The translations under genes and the position numbers were made by a program. From the NCBI GenBank assembly GCA_942490995.1, contig CALOBG010000021.1, positions 1 through 64,000 of the forward strand: a DNA stretch of 64,000 nt. The letters run 5' to 3'. The stretch's first letter is position 1; every line of letters starts with the position of its first letter. The stretch comes from UBA981 sp942490995. Lineage in GTDB: Bacteria; Pseudomonadota; Gammaproteobacteria; Ga0077536. This document shows positions 43,452-52,534 of the stretch, one piece after another. The notes below the pieces were generated by a model that did no database searches, was not told where the DNA came from, and saw only the letters and a list, made by a program, of their open reading frames with translations.

Positions 43452-45128
43452 CTATTTCTGATGCACGATCTGGCCGTCGAGCATGGTCGCATGAACGTCT
43501 ATTTCCCTGATATCGTCTTCCGCACAGCGCATCGGGTCATCAGACAAAACGATCAGGTCGGCTCGCTTTCCGCATTCGATAGAGCCGATCTCGTGCTCCA
43601 TGTTGAGCGCCCATGCGCCATTGAATGTGAACGCGCGGATCGCCTGCTCACGGCTGATTTTCTGATCCGCTCCGATCACGTCGCCGGTCAGTCCGGCCTG
43701 CCGGGCGAGACTTTGCCAGAGGGTAAACAGCGCTTCATGCGGCCCCCAATCGGTACTCTGGGAGACCGGTACGCCGGCCTCCAGCCAATCGCGCAACGGG
43801 ATCGCGTGCGCCGCATAGTCGTCGCCAAGACGCTGCTGGTAGACCTCGGCGCCCTTGCCCCAGATGAAGTTGGTACTCGTGGTCGGGGCTACCCCGAGGC
43901 GCGCGCAGGTCGCGATCTGGCTGGCGGTCGGGAATTCGCAATGTTCCAGTACGTAGCGTCTGTGAGCAATCGGGGTTTCATTATTCACTGCATCGAAACT
44001 GGCCAGCGCCAGTTCGATCGATCCACGACCGGCCGCTTCGGCGTGGATGCGGAAACCCATGCGCGCCGCGAGTTTGAGGATGGCGAGGTAATGCGCGGGA
44101 TCGACCAGGGGAGCAGGATCGACCATCTCGCCAAAGGGGCCCATGTAAGCGCTATCGTTGCACGCCGCGCCATGCCAGTAGGGGCCGTCGAGCCCTATGC
44201 TGACGCCGTTGATCCGCAGCCGCGATGTACCGAATCCGCCGTTGGCGGCAAACACCACGGTGCGCAGAAAACGTTCGATGGCGGCGAGACTGTCGCGCGT
44301 ATCGATCTCGAAAGTGTAAAACACCCGCAGGGGCAGCCGCCCCTGGTCGAGCAGCTCGGCATAGGCGCGCAATTCTTCAGGATCGGTAAGGTGGGCTTCA
44401 AGCAGACTGGTGGTACCGCTGGCGGCAAACTTCGGCGCCAGTGCGGCAATGCCGTCGCGACGATCAGCGTAGCTGGCGGCGGGGGCAACACGCTCGATCA
44501 TCTGGTACAGCGGATCGGCGTTATAGATCGGCTGCAAAGCGCCCTCGAAAACTCCGGTCGCCATCCCGTCGACATCGAGTTCAACACGCGAGTGCGGCGA
44601 AACCCGGGTTGTGCGATCGATCCCCGCCGCGCGCATGGCCGCCGAGTTGAGCACACAGAAATTCGGTACGCGGTTGGTCGGAGCCTGAATGTAGATCGGG
44701 TTGTTCGGCGCCAGCGCGTCGAGTTCGGACACATGCGGAACCGCGCCCGCGGCGCGCAGTGCGTTCGCATTCAAGTAATACGGCGGGTCACCGATCGGCA
44801 TGGCGACAATCCAGGCGCCGGGGTCACTGCGTTCTACGGCCGCAGCGAGGCGCGCGAGTATAGCCTGCCGGGTGGCCGCACCGGTCAGTGACACCTTCAG
44901 TTCATCGAGTCCAAACAGCGCGACGTGGCCGTGCGTATCGATAAATCCCGGCATCAGGGTGCGCCCGGCCAGATCGACCGGCGTAACGTCGCTGCCGGCA
45001 AGCGCGCGCAATTCGGCGTCGGTGCCAACCGCAACGATGCGTGAGCCGTCGGTCAGGACTGCCTGGGCCAGGCTGAAATCGGTGTCCACCGTGATCACGT
45101 TGCCGCTGTGAAACAGATAACGTGTCAT
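43452..45128 (-). CDS. amidohydrolase family 3 (YtcJ-like) protein
   Basis: The 558-residue protein follows the YtcJ/Amidohydro_3 pattern: LFHSGNVITVDTDFSLAQAV, LMPGFIDTHGHVALFG (metal HxH), RIHAEAAGRGSIELAL, VLEHCEFPT, STDWGPHEALFTLWQSLAR and the C-terminal GSIECGKRADLIVLSDDPM. Members hydrolyse exocyclic amides or formamides; the substrate here is unknown. The gene is intact although genes on both sides are broken. No signal peptide is visible. Confidence 0.9.
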   Translation of the reverse strand: MTRYLFHSGNVITVDTDFSLAQAVLTDGSRIVAVGTDAELRALAGSDVTPVDLAGRTLMPGFIDTHGHVALFGLDELKVSLTGAATRQAILARLAAAVERSDPGAWIVAMPIGDPPYYLNANALRAAGAVPHVSELDALAPNNPIYIQAPTNRVPNFCVLNSAAMRAAGIDRTTRVSPHSRVELDVDGMATGVFEGALQPIYNADPLYQMIERVAPAASYADRRDGIAALAPKFAASGTTSLLEAHLTDPEELRAYAELLDQGRLPLRVFYTFEIDTRDSLAAIERFLRTVVFAANGGFGTSRLRINGVSIGLDGPYWHGAACNDSAYMGPFGEMVDPAPLVDPAHYLAILKLAARMGFRIHAEAAGRGSIELALASFDAVNNETPIAHRRYVLEHCEFPTASQIATCARLGVAPTTSTNFIWGKGAEVYQQRLGDDYAAHAIPLRDWLEAGVPVSQSTDWGPHEALFTLWQSLARQAGLTGDVIGADQKISREQAIRAFTFNGAWALNMEHEIGSIECGKRADLIVLSDDPMRCAEDDIREIDVHATMLDGQIVHQK

Positions 45129-45213
45129 TTTTCTCTCCTTACCTGGCAGCTTGATCAGCGCTGTCCGCGACCGTTGTGAACGATCACCTTATGCAGACGG
45201 CAATGCCTCGCGA

Positions 45214-45591
45214 TCAACGCTCGAGAAAGGCTTTCGCGGCTATCTGTCCGATTTCTTCATCCTGCTGGTAGGTGCCGCCGCTCTGGCCCAGGGCGCCAAG
45301 CATGGTGCCGTCCGTTGAACGCAGCACGATGCCGCCCCACACCGGGGTGTAGAGCGGGTCACAGAACCAGCCAATCTCGCGCCGCTCGTCACCGAGTGAC
45401 ATGTCGAACAAACGCGTCTTGAGCACGCGGGTGTCCATCTGCCACTTCGTGGCGGTATACGCCTTGTTATAGCTCATGCGCGCATTCAGCGCCGAGGCGC
45501 CGTCCATCCGCGCGAGATGAACGAGGTCGCCACCGGCATCGACCACGGCAGCAGCGAACTTGATACCGCGCTGCTCCGCTTCGCTCAGCAT
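45214..45591 (-). CDS. HbpS/GlcG-like heme-binding family protein, 5' end doubtful
   Basis: The 125-residue frame matches the GlcG/HbpS family from its second helix on: AEQRGIKFAAAVVDAGGDLVHLARMDGA, YNKAYTA and GGIVLRSTDGTMLGALGQSGG. Family members normally begin about 10-12 residues earlier. In this frame ITPEAFDV precedes the ATG, but there is no start codon there: after TAA (45625-45627) the codons are AGG AAA TCG ATC. An AAAGGA sits before the ATC, as if a start codon had been altered. The protein may be N-terminally truncated and inactive. The ligand and function are not known. Confidence 0.65.
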   Translation of the reverse strand: MLSEAEQRGIKFAAAVVDAGGDLVHLARMDGASALNARMSYNKAYTATKWQMDTRVLKTRLFDMSLGDERREIGWFCDPLYTPVWGGIVLRSTDGTMLGALGQSGGTYQQDEEIGQIAAKAFLER

Positions 45592-45643
45592 GACGTCGAA
45601 GGCCTCAGGCGTGATCGATTTCCTTTAGTAGTGGAATCAGGAA

Positions 45644-45898
45644 TTGCTACACTGGCGCCGGCCGACGACGAGATTCAGATGCCTCCACCGCGTTCTTAGC
45701 GGTTCGAACTGCAATCCGACGCCCCCGGTGAACTATTCGCCGCTGATTGAAACACCGGTTATTCCAAGTACGGGAGGTGAATTCCCGAATGGTGTGCCGT
45801 TTACCGTGACGCCAGTCGTGGTGCCGCTGCCAGCAGCGGTGTGGTTACTGGTCGCTTCATTCGGGCTACTTGCGCTCAATCGTCGCCGGCGCCTCTGA
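45644..45898 (+). pseudogene. 3' remnant of a VPLPA-type exosortase substrate gene
   Basis: The frame ends VVVPLPAAVWLLVASFGLLALNRRRRL, a textbook VPLPA/PEP-CTERM sorting signal, preceded by a short Pro/Thr-rich segment (TPPVNYSPLIETPVIPSTGG). Upstream of about 45690 the sequence loses protein character and has no signal peptide. It therefore looks like the C-terminal end of a secreted protein whose 5' part is gone. The lost part abuts the damaged 5' end of the HbpS-like gene. Confidence 0.6.
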
Positions 45899-45938
45899 AT
45901 ACTCCGGCGAGGTCAAAGCGCCGTCGGCGCGAGGCCAA

Positions 45939-46740
45939 TCAGCCCTTGGAGTTATGTTTGCGCTGCCGGATTGCGCCGAACATACCAACACCCAGGATGG
46001 CAAGCCCGAGAGAAGCCGGCTCCGGAACACTGCTACCTGGCGGCGTCCCGTCACAGCAATCGATCCCGCCTGGGACCTCGAACGAACCCCAGTCACCCTG
46101 GAACTTGACCGGAAACTCGGAAAGCATCACGGTCGAAATCGAACCATTCTGTCCGACGAAATTACCGGTCAGGGTCAGAGTCAACAAATCGCTCGCGCCT
46201 GCAAGCAGACCATTGTTGACGTTTCCGCCATTGCACGAGTTGCTTTGTTCGTCGGGAAAGATGCAGATATCCAAGTGCTTGAAATTACCGGTGAGCTGGT
46301 CGTCGAGTTGTGAGAGGTCCAGATAATATTGCCCGGATCGTCATGGTTAACCAATGAGGCCGACTCAATCTCCGGATCAACATAGAAGCCGAATGACATA
46401 ATGCTGTTGACGCCAAGATTCGGGTCAAACGAGTTGCTCAATGCGATCTGCAGCACCAGGGTCGTGGCGTTGAATGAAGTAATGGTGAACTGTAGCCCCG
46501 CCGGTCAGGTCCGCCGGCGCTTGCCAGGTTGGTCTGTTCCATGGGTACGAGCCAGTTCACAGTAGAAGCTGTTATCACCTGGATCATCGTTGGGGTCGGC
46601 CGGCACGCTGACGGTAACCTTGAACGCATCCTGGGCCGGCGAGCCGACGGGTTCGGACGGCATTTCTTCTTCGATAACGTAACCCGCCGCTCGGAAATCC
46701 AGCTTCCCAACAGCGCGATTGCGATAAGTTTTTTGATCAT
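45939..46740 (-). pseudogene. PEP-CTERM protein gene with several frameshifts
   Basis: ATG 46740 opens MIKKLIAIALLGS, a signal peptide start. The likely continuation is in another frame: KLDFRAAGYVIEEEMPSEPVGSP, FKVTVSVPADPNDDPGDNSFYCELA. Further changes are needed to reach LQFTITSFNATTLVLQIALS, then LDLSQLDDQLTGNFKHLDICIFPDEQSNSCNGG and the end SSVPEPASLGLAILGVGMFGAIRQRKH, a PEP-CTERM signal. At least three frame changes are required (near 46700, 46530-46515 and 46325). A strong sigma-54-like site lies upstream. The product would have been a surface or extracellular protein of about 260 residues. Confidence 0.75.
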
Positions 46741-47119
46741 AGTTGTCTGCCTGATGCAGTTGTGGCCACGATAGCGAACCTGTTGCCTGTATTTCCCGAC
46801 TTTTGAAGCAATAATCATGCCCAGAAAACTTTTATTTATGATTCAAGGCATTACAAAAAACCGGCGGCGTGCTATGGGCTGATCTGTAAAGATTTTGATA
46901 CATCGGACTACCCGGTCGACCGACCCAGTCAGGGTAGAAATTCTAATAAGCCTTCAATTACAGCAGCTTAATTAGTATTAATGCTGTGCTCGCCGGTAAA
47001 TACATGCTGTCCGGTCACACCAGACAGTCACGCGCGAATGACAAAGTTCTCTGATAAACTCATAAAAATCAATTTATTACAGAACTTTCAACTGTCAATA
47101 GAATTTACACTGACACAAA
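46741..47119. other. AT-rich intergenic region
   Basis: This region is clearly richer in A and T than the rest of the window (for example TTAATTAGTATTAATGC near 46970). It contains the sigma-54-like site at 46807-46822 for the gene on its left. I see no open frame with protein character and no other regulatory element that I can name. Confidence 0.5.
46807..46822 (-). promoter_or_regulatory. sigma-54 (RpoN) -24/-12 promoter of a PEP-CTERM gene
   Basis: On the minus strand the sequence is GGGCATGATTATTGCT. It matches TGGCACG-N4-TTGCW at all but two positions and keeps the invariant GG-N10-GC. It lies about 67 bp before the ATG at 46740. PEP-CTERM genes in several proteobacteria are controlled by RpoN with the enhancer protein PrsR, so this placement makes sense. 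Confidence 0.6.
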
Positions 47120-50109
47120 CTAGTGTGGCGTCCATGGAGATGTTTCGTAATTGGCGATGGATTTTTCGTGACTGGCGAGGCGCGACGACGCAGCATAGCA
47201 GGCTCTACATAGGGAGAGCAACGCCGCCAGGCGCGAAAGACCAGCGAATTGTGAAAAAGATCTTTGTGGGACACCACACTCAACTATTCCTTTTTCGAGT
47301 TTTGCCAACAGCGACTGCGCCCGCTGCATCACTTCCGGGGTGCTACTGTCGCGCAGCGGCCCAAGCACCTGCCGCGCCTCATCATGACGGCCGTAATCAA
47401 GCAAGGCTTCGCCAAGGTGAAGACGGATCTGTTCATGCCTGGAATCACGCGCAGCCGCTTCGCGAAGCATCGGCACTGCTTCGGCCAGATTGCCACTGCG
47501 CGCCAGGATCCAGCCAGCGGTATCGAGCACGGCAGGATGATCGGGGCGTTTCTCCAGCGCCAGGCGTGCCTGTGCCACCGCGCGTGGGTCTCCCGACTCA
47601 AAGTAAATCCAGGCCAGGTTATTGTGGGCCTGCCAGTTTTTCGGATCACGCGCTGATAGCGCTTCATAGCTGCCCGCCGCATCCAGCGCGGCGCCCGACG
47701 CCCAGGCAGTGCCGCTGCCAGTGCCGCGAGTTCCTGATTGTCATCCAGGAAATCGATCCACGCGGGCAACCAGCAGGGCAAGCGCTTCGTCGACTTTGCC
47801 GAGTTCGAGCATTGCGTTGGCCTGACGTTTCGCAATCTCCAGGTCGCGGTGCCTGCAGGCCATCGCGCGCTCGTAGGCACGCTCTGCATCCGCGAAGCGG
47901 CGCTCAGCCATTGCCAGCGCGCCCCCAGCAAGCGCGGTGCAGGTTGCTTGCGGATGATGCTCACGTAAGACGTTGAGATGTTGCGTCGCCTCGGCAAGCC
48001 GGTTGCGTCGAATATTTTCGCCGGCCAGTGCGAAACGCGTTGCCAGGAAAGTCGATTCGCTATCGAGTATTCGCCGCCGTGTCTCGGCAGCGTCATCAGT
48101 GAAATTCACGCGCGCCTGGGTTGCTGCGATGCGTTCGAGGCGTGGCGGGAGGATGCGACGTTTTGTTGGCGAACTCAATGAGCAGCGCTGCGGGCCAGAG
48201 CGATGCTGCCGCCCTGGCTTCCGGCACCAGCGCCGCGGCGGTGGCGACATCCACCTGGTCACCACCTAGTCGCAACAGTTGCTGTGCCTCGCTGACTGCT
48301 TCGTCGAACCGGCCGGCCAGCCGATACGCATTCAGCAGTACAAGTCGATCGGAAATATTCGCAGGCGCTATCTTTCGGATCCTTTCCAGCCAACTGATCG
48401 CTGTCAGCGCATCCGAATCTGCGGCCGCGAGCTCGGCCAACCCGCGCATAGCACCAATCTCGCGAGGATTGTCTTTCAGGATGGCTGCGTAGCGCTCCCG
48501 CGCTGCCGTCGGTTGACCCTGGCGGCGTTCAATCTCGGCGAGATTGAGCCGCGCTGCAAGGTAGTGCGGATCGCTGTCCAAGGCCTGCTCGAAATGAACG
48601 GTAGCGACGGCAAGGTCGCCCTCGATCAAGGCCAGCGCTCCGGCCAGTTTCTGGTAAAGCGGATTCAACGGATCGGTGTTGAGCAAAAGCGCTACGGTCT
48701 GCGTGGCGTCCGCTATCTGGCCCAGCTGGGGTTGCATAAAGGCGCTCATGAGGCGCTCGTCGACGCGCTCCCGGTCGTATCCCATTGCGTGTTCAAATGC
48801 GGCCAGGGCCCGACTGAACCCCACACGCCCTTGCAGGCCATAGGCCATACCGATCACGTTGTACATCCAGCCAGCGCTTGCGCCGACATCAGGTGCTTTC
48901 AAATAGGTCCGCTCGGCAGCGTCTGCATTACCCCCAGCGCGTAAGCCGTAGCAAGTAGCACGGCGAGGTATTGGTCTGAGGGTCGCTCCATTGGCAAGCT
49001 TCATCGAGCAAACGGCGCGCTTCGGACGGATTGCCGAGACGCAAATGTGCAACCGCGAGCGGTCTGCGTGCGGCGCGGTGACCGGGAACACGTGCAAGGT
49101 AGGTTTCGGATTTGTCCTTGGCAATTTGAGGCGTGTCGTCGCGAAACGCCAGCAGCGCGCCCGTCATCAGTGCCGGCAGATTATTTTTCAGTGCAGCAGG
49201 CGCAGGATCACTTGATCGAGGTTCGCGCCTTTTCCAGTACCTGGCCGGCGCCGACATCGTCCCCAGGGTCGTTTGTACCTGCGCCAGCAGATGCAATCCT
49301 TGCAGTTCGTCCGGCGCGAGGGTGTGTTCAGGAGTAATTCAGGGCTTTGAATAACTCGCCGCGGTCTGCCTGAATCGCCGCGCGGGCGAGCATGGCGGGC
49401 GCGTGCTTCAGATTGATACTTACGGCACGCTTGAGAGTCATCCAGCGACTCCTCGGTTAGCTGCTCGGCGCACTTCACCGCGCACGTACCAGTTGTCCGC
49501 GTCTTCGGGGGCGTTTTCCAGCGCTTTTTCGGCGTAACCCAAGGCAGTTTCCATGCGTCCCTTACGGCTGTGCACCAACGCCAACCCACGCAACGCCGCG
49601 CCATGGTCGGGACTGATTACCAGCGCCGCCGCAAATTTATCCTCAGCGGCGCCGAGCTCATGCGCTTCAAGCAGGGCATTACCCTGGATAACGTAAAAAT
49701 CCGCGAGGCGCGCTGGAGCCATTCCGGATTTCGGCTGCATCGCTGCCAGCGTTTCGTAGTCGCCTATCATCAGATAAGCCTGGGCAAGGGTTACCGTCAG
49801 CAGCCGTTCATCGGCCTTCAGTTCGACCGCCTTCTCCGCGGCACTGATTTGCAAATTGTGCATCTCCGCTGCGAAGATAGGTTTCCGCGAGTAAGATCCA
49901 TGCCGCGACATTCGACGAATCCTCCTGCAGACTGTTGCGTAGTTGAATAGTGCACCGAGAACGTCCGCCTCCTCAAGTCGGATGACCGCGTTTTCGTAAA
50001 ACTCCGCCGCACTCGTGCTATCAGTCTTGCCGACTGCCGAAACCGAAATCGCCAACATCACCACCAGGACAGGCAGTGAAAATCGATTTACTCCTGCGCT
50101 ACGCACCAT
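47120..50109 (-). pseudogene. PrsT-like PEP-CTERM-system TPR protein, many frameshifts
   Basis: Seven overlapping minus-strand frames together give about 990 codons of TPR sequence with an N-terminal signal (FSLPVLVVMLAISVSAVG). Examples are AEFYENAVIRLEEADVLGAL, YAEKALENAPEDADNWYVRGEV, AALAFEHAMGYDRE-type repeats, AVATVHFEQALDSDPHYLAARL and MLREAAARDSRHEQIRLHLGEALL. This is the layout of PrsT (PEP-CTERM system TPR-repeat lipoprotein), though no lipobox cysteine is seen. At the 5' end two compensating shifts about 95 nt apart (near 49950 and 49855) restore IQLRNSLQEDSSNVAAW and ILLAETYLRSGDAQ. At least eight shifts are needed overall, so the gene is dead unless the assembly is at fault. Confidence 0.75.
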
Positions 50110-50349
50110 GAGAATCTGTCAATCGGGCCGGCGTGTTACCAACATACGGAAGCGAGTATAGAAGACATTCCGAATAACGGCACCGCAGCCTCGGTCCTGA
50201 AGTCAAGGAAAGCGCTTCCCTCACCGAGAACCCCCATCGAATATGGGTGGGAAGGGCGTTGGGGCTGTAAACTGCGTAAAGCGGCGGCAGTCGGTTAGGG
50301 CGCTCTCAGGGAGATTGGGGCGATCCGGTGATAAATAGGTGGGCAGGTC

Positions 50350-52125
50350 TCAATGCATGTGCGGCGTAGCGACACCCGCCGGCACTCGAATATCCTCGAC
50401 CAGGCGTCGCGTATGCAGCGGTGGCGGCGCGGTTACCAGCGCGACACACCAGGCAACGGCGAAATTCAGCAGTGCGCCAACCATGCCGATGCCTTCCGGT
50501 GAGATGCCGAACAGCCAGTTCGCGGCGCTGTTCAGCTCCGGTGCATAAAACTTGAAATAGACGATGTAGCCGAAAGTGAACAGCAGGCCGCTGAGCATGC
50601 CACTGACCGCGCCGGCCATGTTCATGCGCATCGAAAAAATGCCGAGCAGGATCGGTGGAAACAGCGACGCGGCGGCGAGCCCGAAAGCGAAAGCCACGAC
50701 CTGGGCAACAAAACCGGGCGGATGTACTCCCAGATAGCCGGCGATGCCGATCGCGCTGGCCGCCGCCAGGCGCGCGTAGAGCAGTTCCCGGCGATCGCTG
50801 ATCCCGCGCGCAAAGGTTTTTTTCAGCAGATCGTGAGAAACCGCGGCCGAGATCACCAGCAGCAGGCCGGCCGCGGTAGACAGGGCCGCGGCGAGGCTCC
50901 CGGCCGCGACCAGCGCGATCACCCATGGCGGCAATCCCGCGATCTCGGGGTTGGCGAGGACCATGATGTCGCGGTCGACGTAGACTTCGTTGGCGCTCGA
51001 GATTTCTGCATTGACGACGATGCGCTCGCCCGACGCGCCGCGTTCACCCTCGGCGAAGCGCGGCGCGCCGATGAACGGCGCGCCTGGACCGTACTGGATG
51101 CGCCCGTCGGCATTTTTGTCGTGCCAGCCGATCAGTCCGATCGCCTCCCAGTTCCTGAACCAGTCCGCAACCTCGCTGTACGCGCGGTCGTGGATGGTAT
51201 CGATGAAATTGAGCCGGGCGAACGCGCCTACCGCCGGCGCGGTGGTGTACAGCAAGGCAATGAACAGCAGCGCATAGCCGGCCGAGCGGCGTGCGTCGGA
51301 AACCTTGGGCACGGTGAAAAAACGCACGATCACGTGCGGCAGGCCGGCCGTACCCAGCATCAGCGCCATGGTGATGGCGAACATGTCGATCATCGACTTC
51401 GAGCCCTCGGTGTAGGGCGTGAAACCAAGCTCGATCAGGGTACGGTCGAGTTTCTCCAGCACCGCCAGCCCGGAACCGTCGTTGACGGTTGCACCGAGGC
51501 CGATCTGCGGGATCGGGATCCCGGTGATCAACAGCGAAATAAAAATCGCCGGCACCAGGTAAGCAAAAATCAATACGCAGTACTGCACGACCTGGGTGTA
51601 AGTGATCCCTTTCATGCCGCCGAGCACGGCGTACATGAACACCACCGCCATGCCGACCACCACGCCCCAGGTAATCGGAATATCGAGGAACTGTGAAAAG
51701 ACGATACCGACGCCGCGCATCTGGCCGGCAACATAGGTAAACGAAACCACGATCAGGGCAAGCACCGCGACCACCCGGGCAACATTGGAGTAGTAACGGG
51801 TGCCGATGAAATCGGGCACCGTGAACTCGCCGAATTTGCGCAGGTACGGCGCCAGCAGCATCGCCAGCAGCACGTAGCCGCCGGTCCAGCCCATCAGGTA
51901 GACCGCGCCGTCGTAGCCCATGAACGAGATGATCCCGGCCATGGAAATAAACGATGCCGCGCTCATCCAGTCCGCCGCCGTCGCCATGCCGTTGGCGATC
52001 GGATGCACGCCGCCGCCGGCAACGTAGAAATCCCTGGTCGATCCCGCGCGCGCCCACACCGCGATACCGATATACAGCGCAAAGCTCAGGCCGACAAAAA
52101 TATAGGTCAGGGTCTGCGCGTCCAT
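50350..52125 (-). CDS. sodium:solute symporter, large subunit (ActP-like)
   Basis: The 591-residue protein has about 13 transmembrane helices of the SSS family: FYVAGGGVHPIANGMATAADWMSAASFISMAG, GYDGAVYLMGWTGGYVLLAML, GTRYYSNVARVVAVLAL and LMLGTAGLPHVIVRFFTVP. An insertion of about 80 mostly hydrophilic residues (FRNWEAIGLIGWHDKNADG...) interrupts the second half. ATG 52125 begins MDAQTLTYIFVG; a longer open frame upstream overlaps the small subunit. It is encoded 8 bp after a DUF4212 subunit, the two-gene arrangement of monocarboxylate-type symporters. The substrate (acetate, lactate or similar) is inferred. Confidence 0.9.
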   Translation of the reverse strand: MDAQTLTYIFVGLSFALYIGIAVWARAGSTRDFYVAGGGVHPIANGMATAADWMSAASFISMAGIISFMGYDGAVYLMGWTGGYVLLAMLLAPYLRKFGEFTVPDFIGTRYYSNVARVVAVLALIVVSFTYVAGQMRGVGIVFSQFLDIPITWGVVVGMAVVFMYAVLGGMKGITYTQVVQYCVLIFAYLVPAIFISLLITGIPIPQIGLGATVNDGSGLAVLEKLDRTLIELGFTPYTEGSKSMIDMFAITMALMLGTAGLPHVIVRFFTVPKVSDARRSAGYALLFIALLYTTAPAVGAFARLNFIDTIHDRAYSEVADWFRNWEAIGLIGWHDKNADGRIQYGPGAPFIGAPRFAEGERGASGERIVVNAEISSANEVYVDRDIMVLANPEIAGLPPWVIALVAAGSLAAALSTAAGLLLVISAAVSHDLLKKTFARGISDRRELLYARLAAASAIGIAGYLGVHPPGFVAQVVAFAFGLAAASLFPPILLGIFSMRMNMAGAVSGMLSGLLFTFGYIVYFKFYAPELNSAANWLFGISPEGIGMVGALLNFAVAWCVALVTAPPPLHTRRLVEDIRVPAGVATPHMH

Positions 52126-52133
52126 GCTCGAAC

Positions 52134-52430
52134 TCAGGCCGCGTCGTCGTCGACGCCGAAGCGGTGATCGAGCCGGGTCATGAGCCTCGCGTAAACAAAA
52201 ATAAGGACCACGAACACGAATATCGCGCCCTGCTGCGCCCACCAGAAGCCGAGTTTGAAACCAAACAGGCTGAACTGGTTCAGCCATTCGGCGAGGATGA
52301 TGCCGAAACCGAACGAAACCACGAACCAGATCGCGAGCAGGCCCGCGATGAGACGCAGATTCGCCTGCCAGTAGGCATGCGCCGTGCGCTCGGCCTCGGC
52401 GGTCGTGGGTTGTTCCTGGGAATCTTTCAT
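52134..52430 (-). CDS. DUF4212 symporter small subunit
   Basis: The 98-residue protein has two transmembrane helices and the DUF4212 signature: AYWQANLRLIAGLLAIWFVVSFGFGIILAEWLNQFSLFGFKLGFWWAQQG and YARLMTRLD near the end. The family consists of small partners of sodium/substrate symporters; the large subunit gene follows at 8 bp. Confidence 0.9.
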   Translation of the reverse strand: MKDSQEQPTTAEAERTAHAYWQANLRLIAGLLAIWFVVSFGFGIILAEWLNQFSLFGFKLGFWWAQQGAIFVFVVLIFVYARLMTRLDHRFGVDDDAA

Positions 52431-52504
52431 AGCTGTCCTGGACGGCGATTGTACGGTTTATGCGCCGCACATTCAGCGCCCGCTCTGGTCCTGCGAACAC
52501 GTTC

Positions 52505-52510
52505 TATAAT
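52505..52510 (+). promoter_or_regulatory. TATAAT -10 element upstream of the SDR gene
   Basis: A perfect TATAAT lies 30 nt before ATG 52535, followed by AGGGAGGA (52521-52528) as ribosome binding site. No clear -35 is present. Confidence 0.35.
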
Positions 52511-52534
52511 CACTGCCGTAAGGGAGGACTATCG

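Noticed and set aside
26462..50109. A complete exosortase system in the window
   Set aside because: Several sorting-signal proteins and a PrsT-like remnant are present, but no exosortase or exopolysaccharide genes.
50203..50225. Near-palindrome GGAAAGCGCTTCC
   Set aside because: Short, imperfect and without a clear promoter context; may be chance.
50321..50345. Possible further R1 end (ATAAATAGGTGGGC) beyond the symporter gene
   Set aside because: Similarity is limited to about 12 bases and the position relative to the stop codon differs, so it was not annotated.
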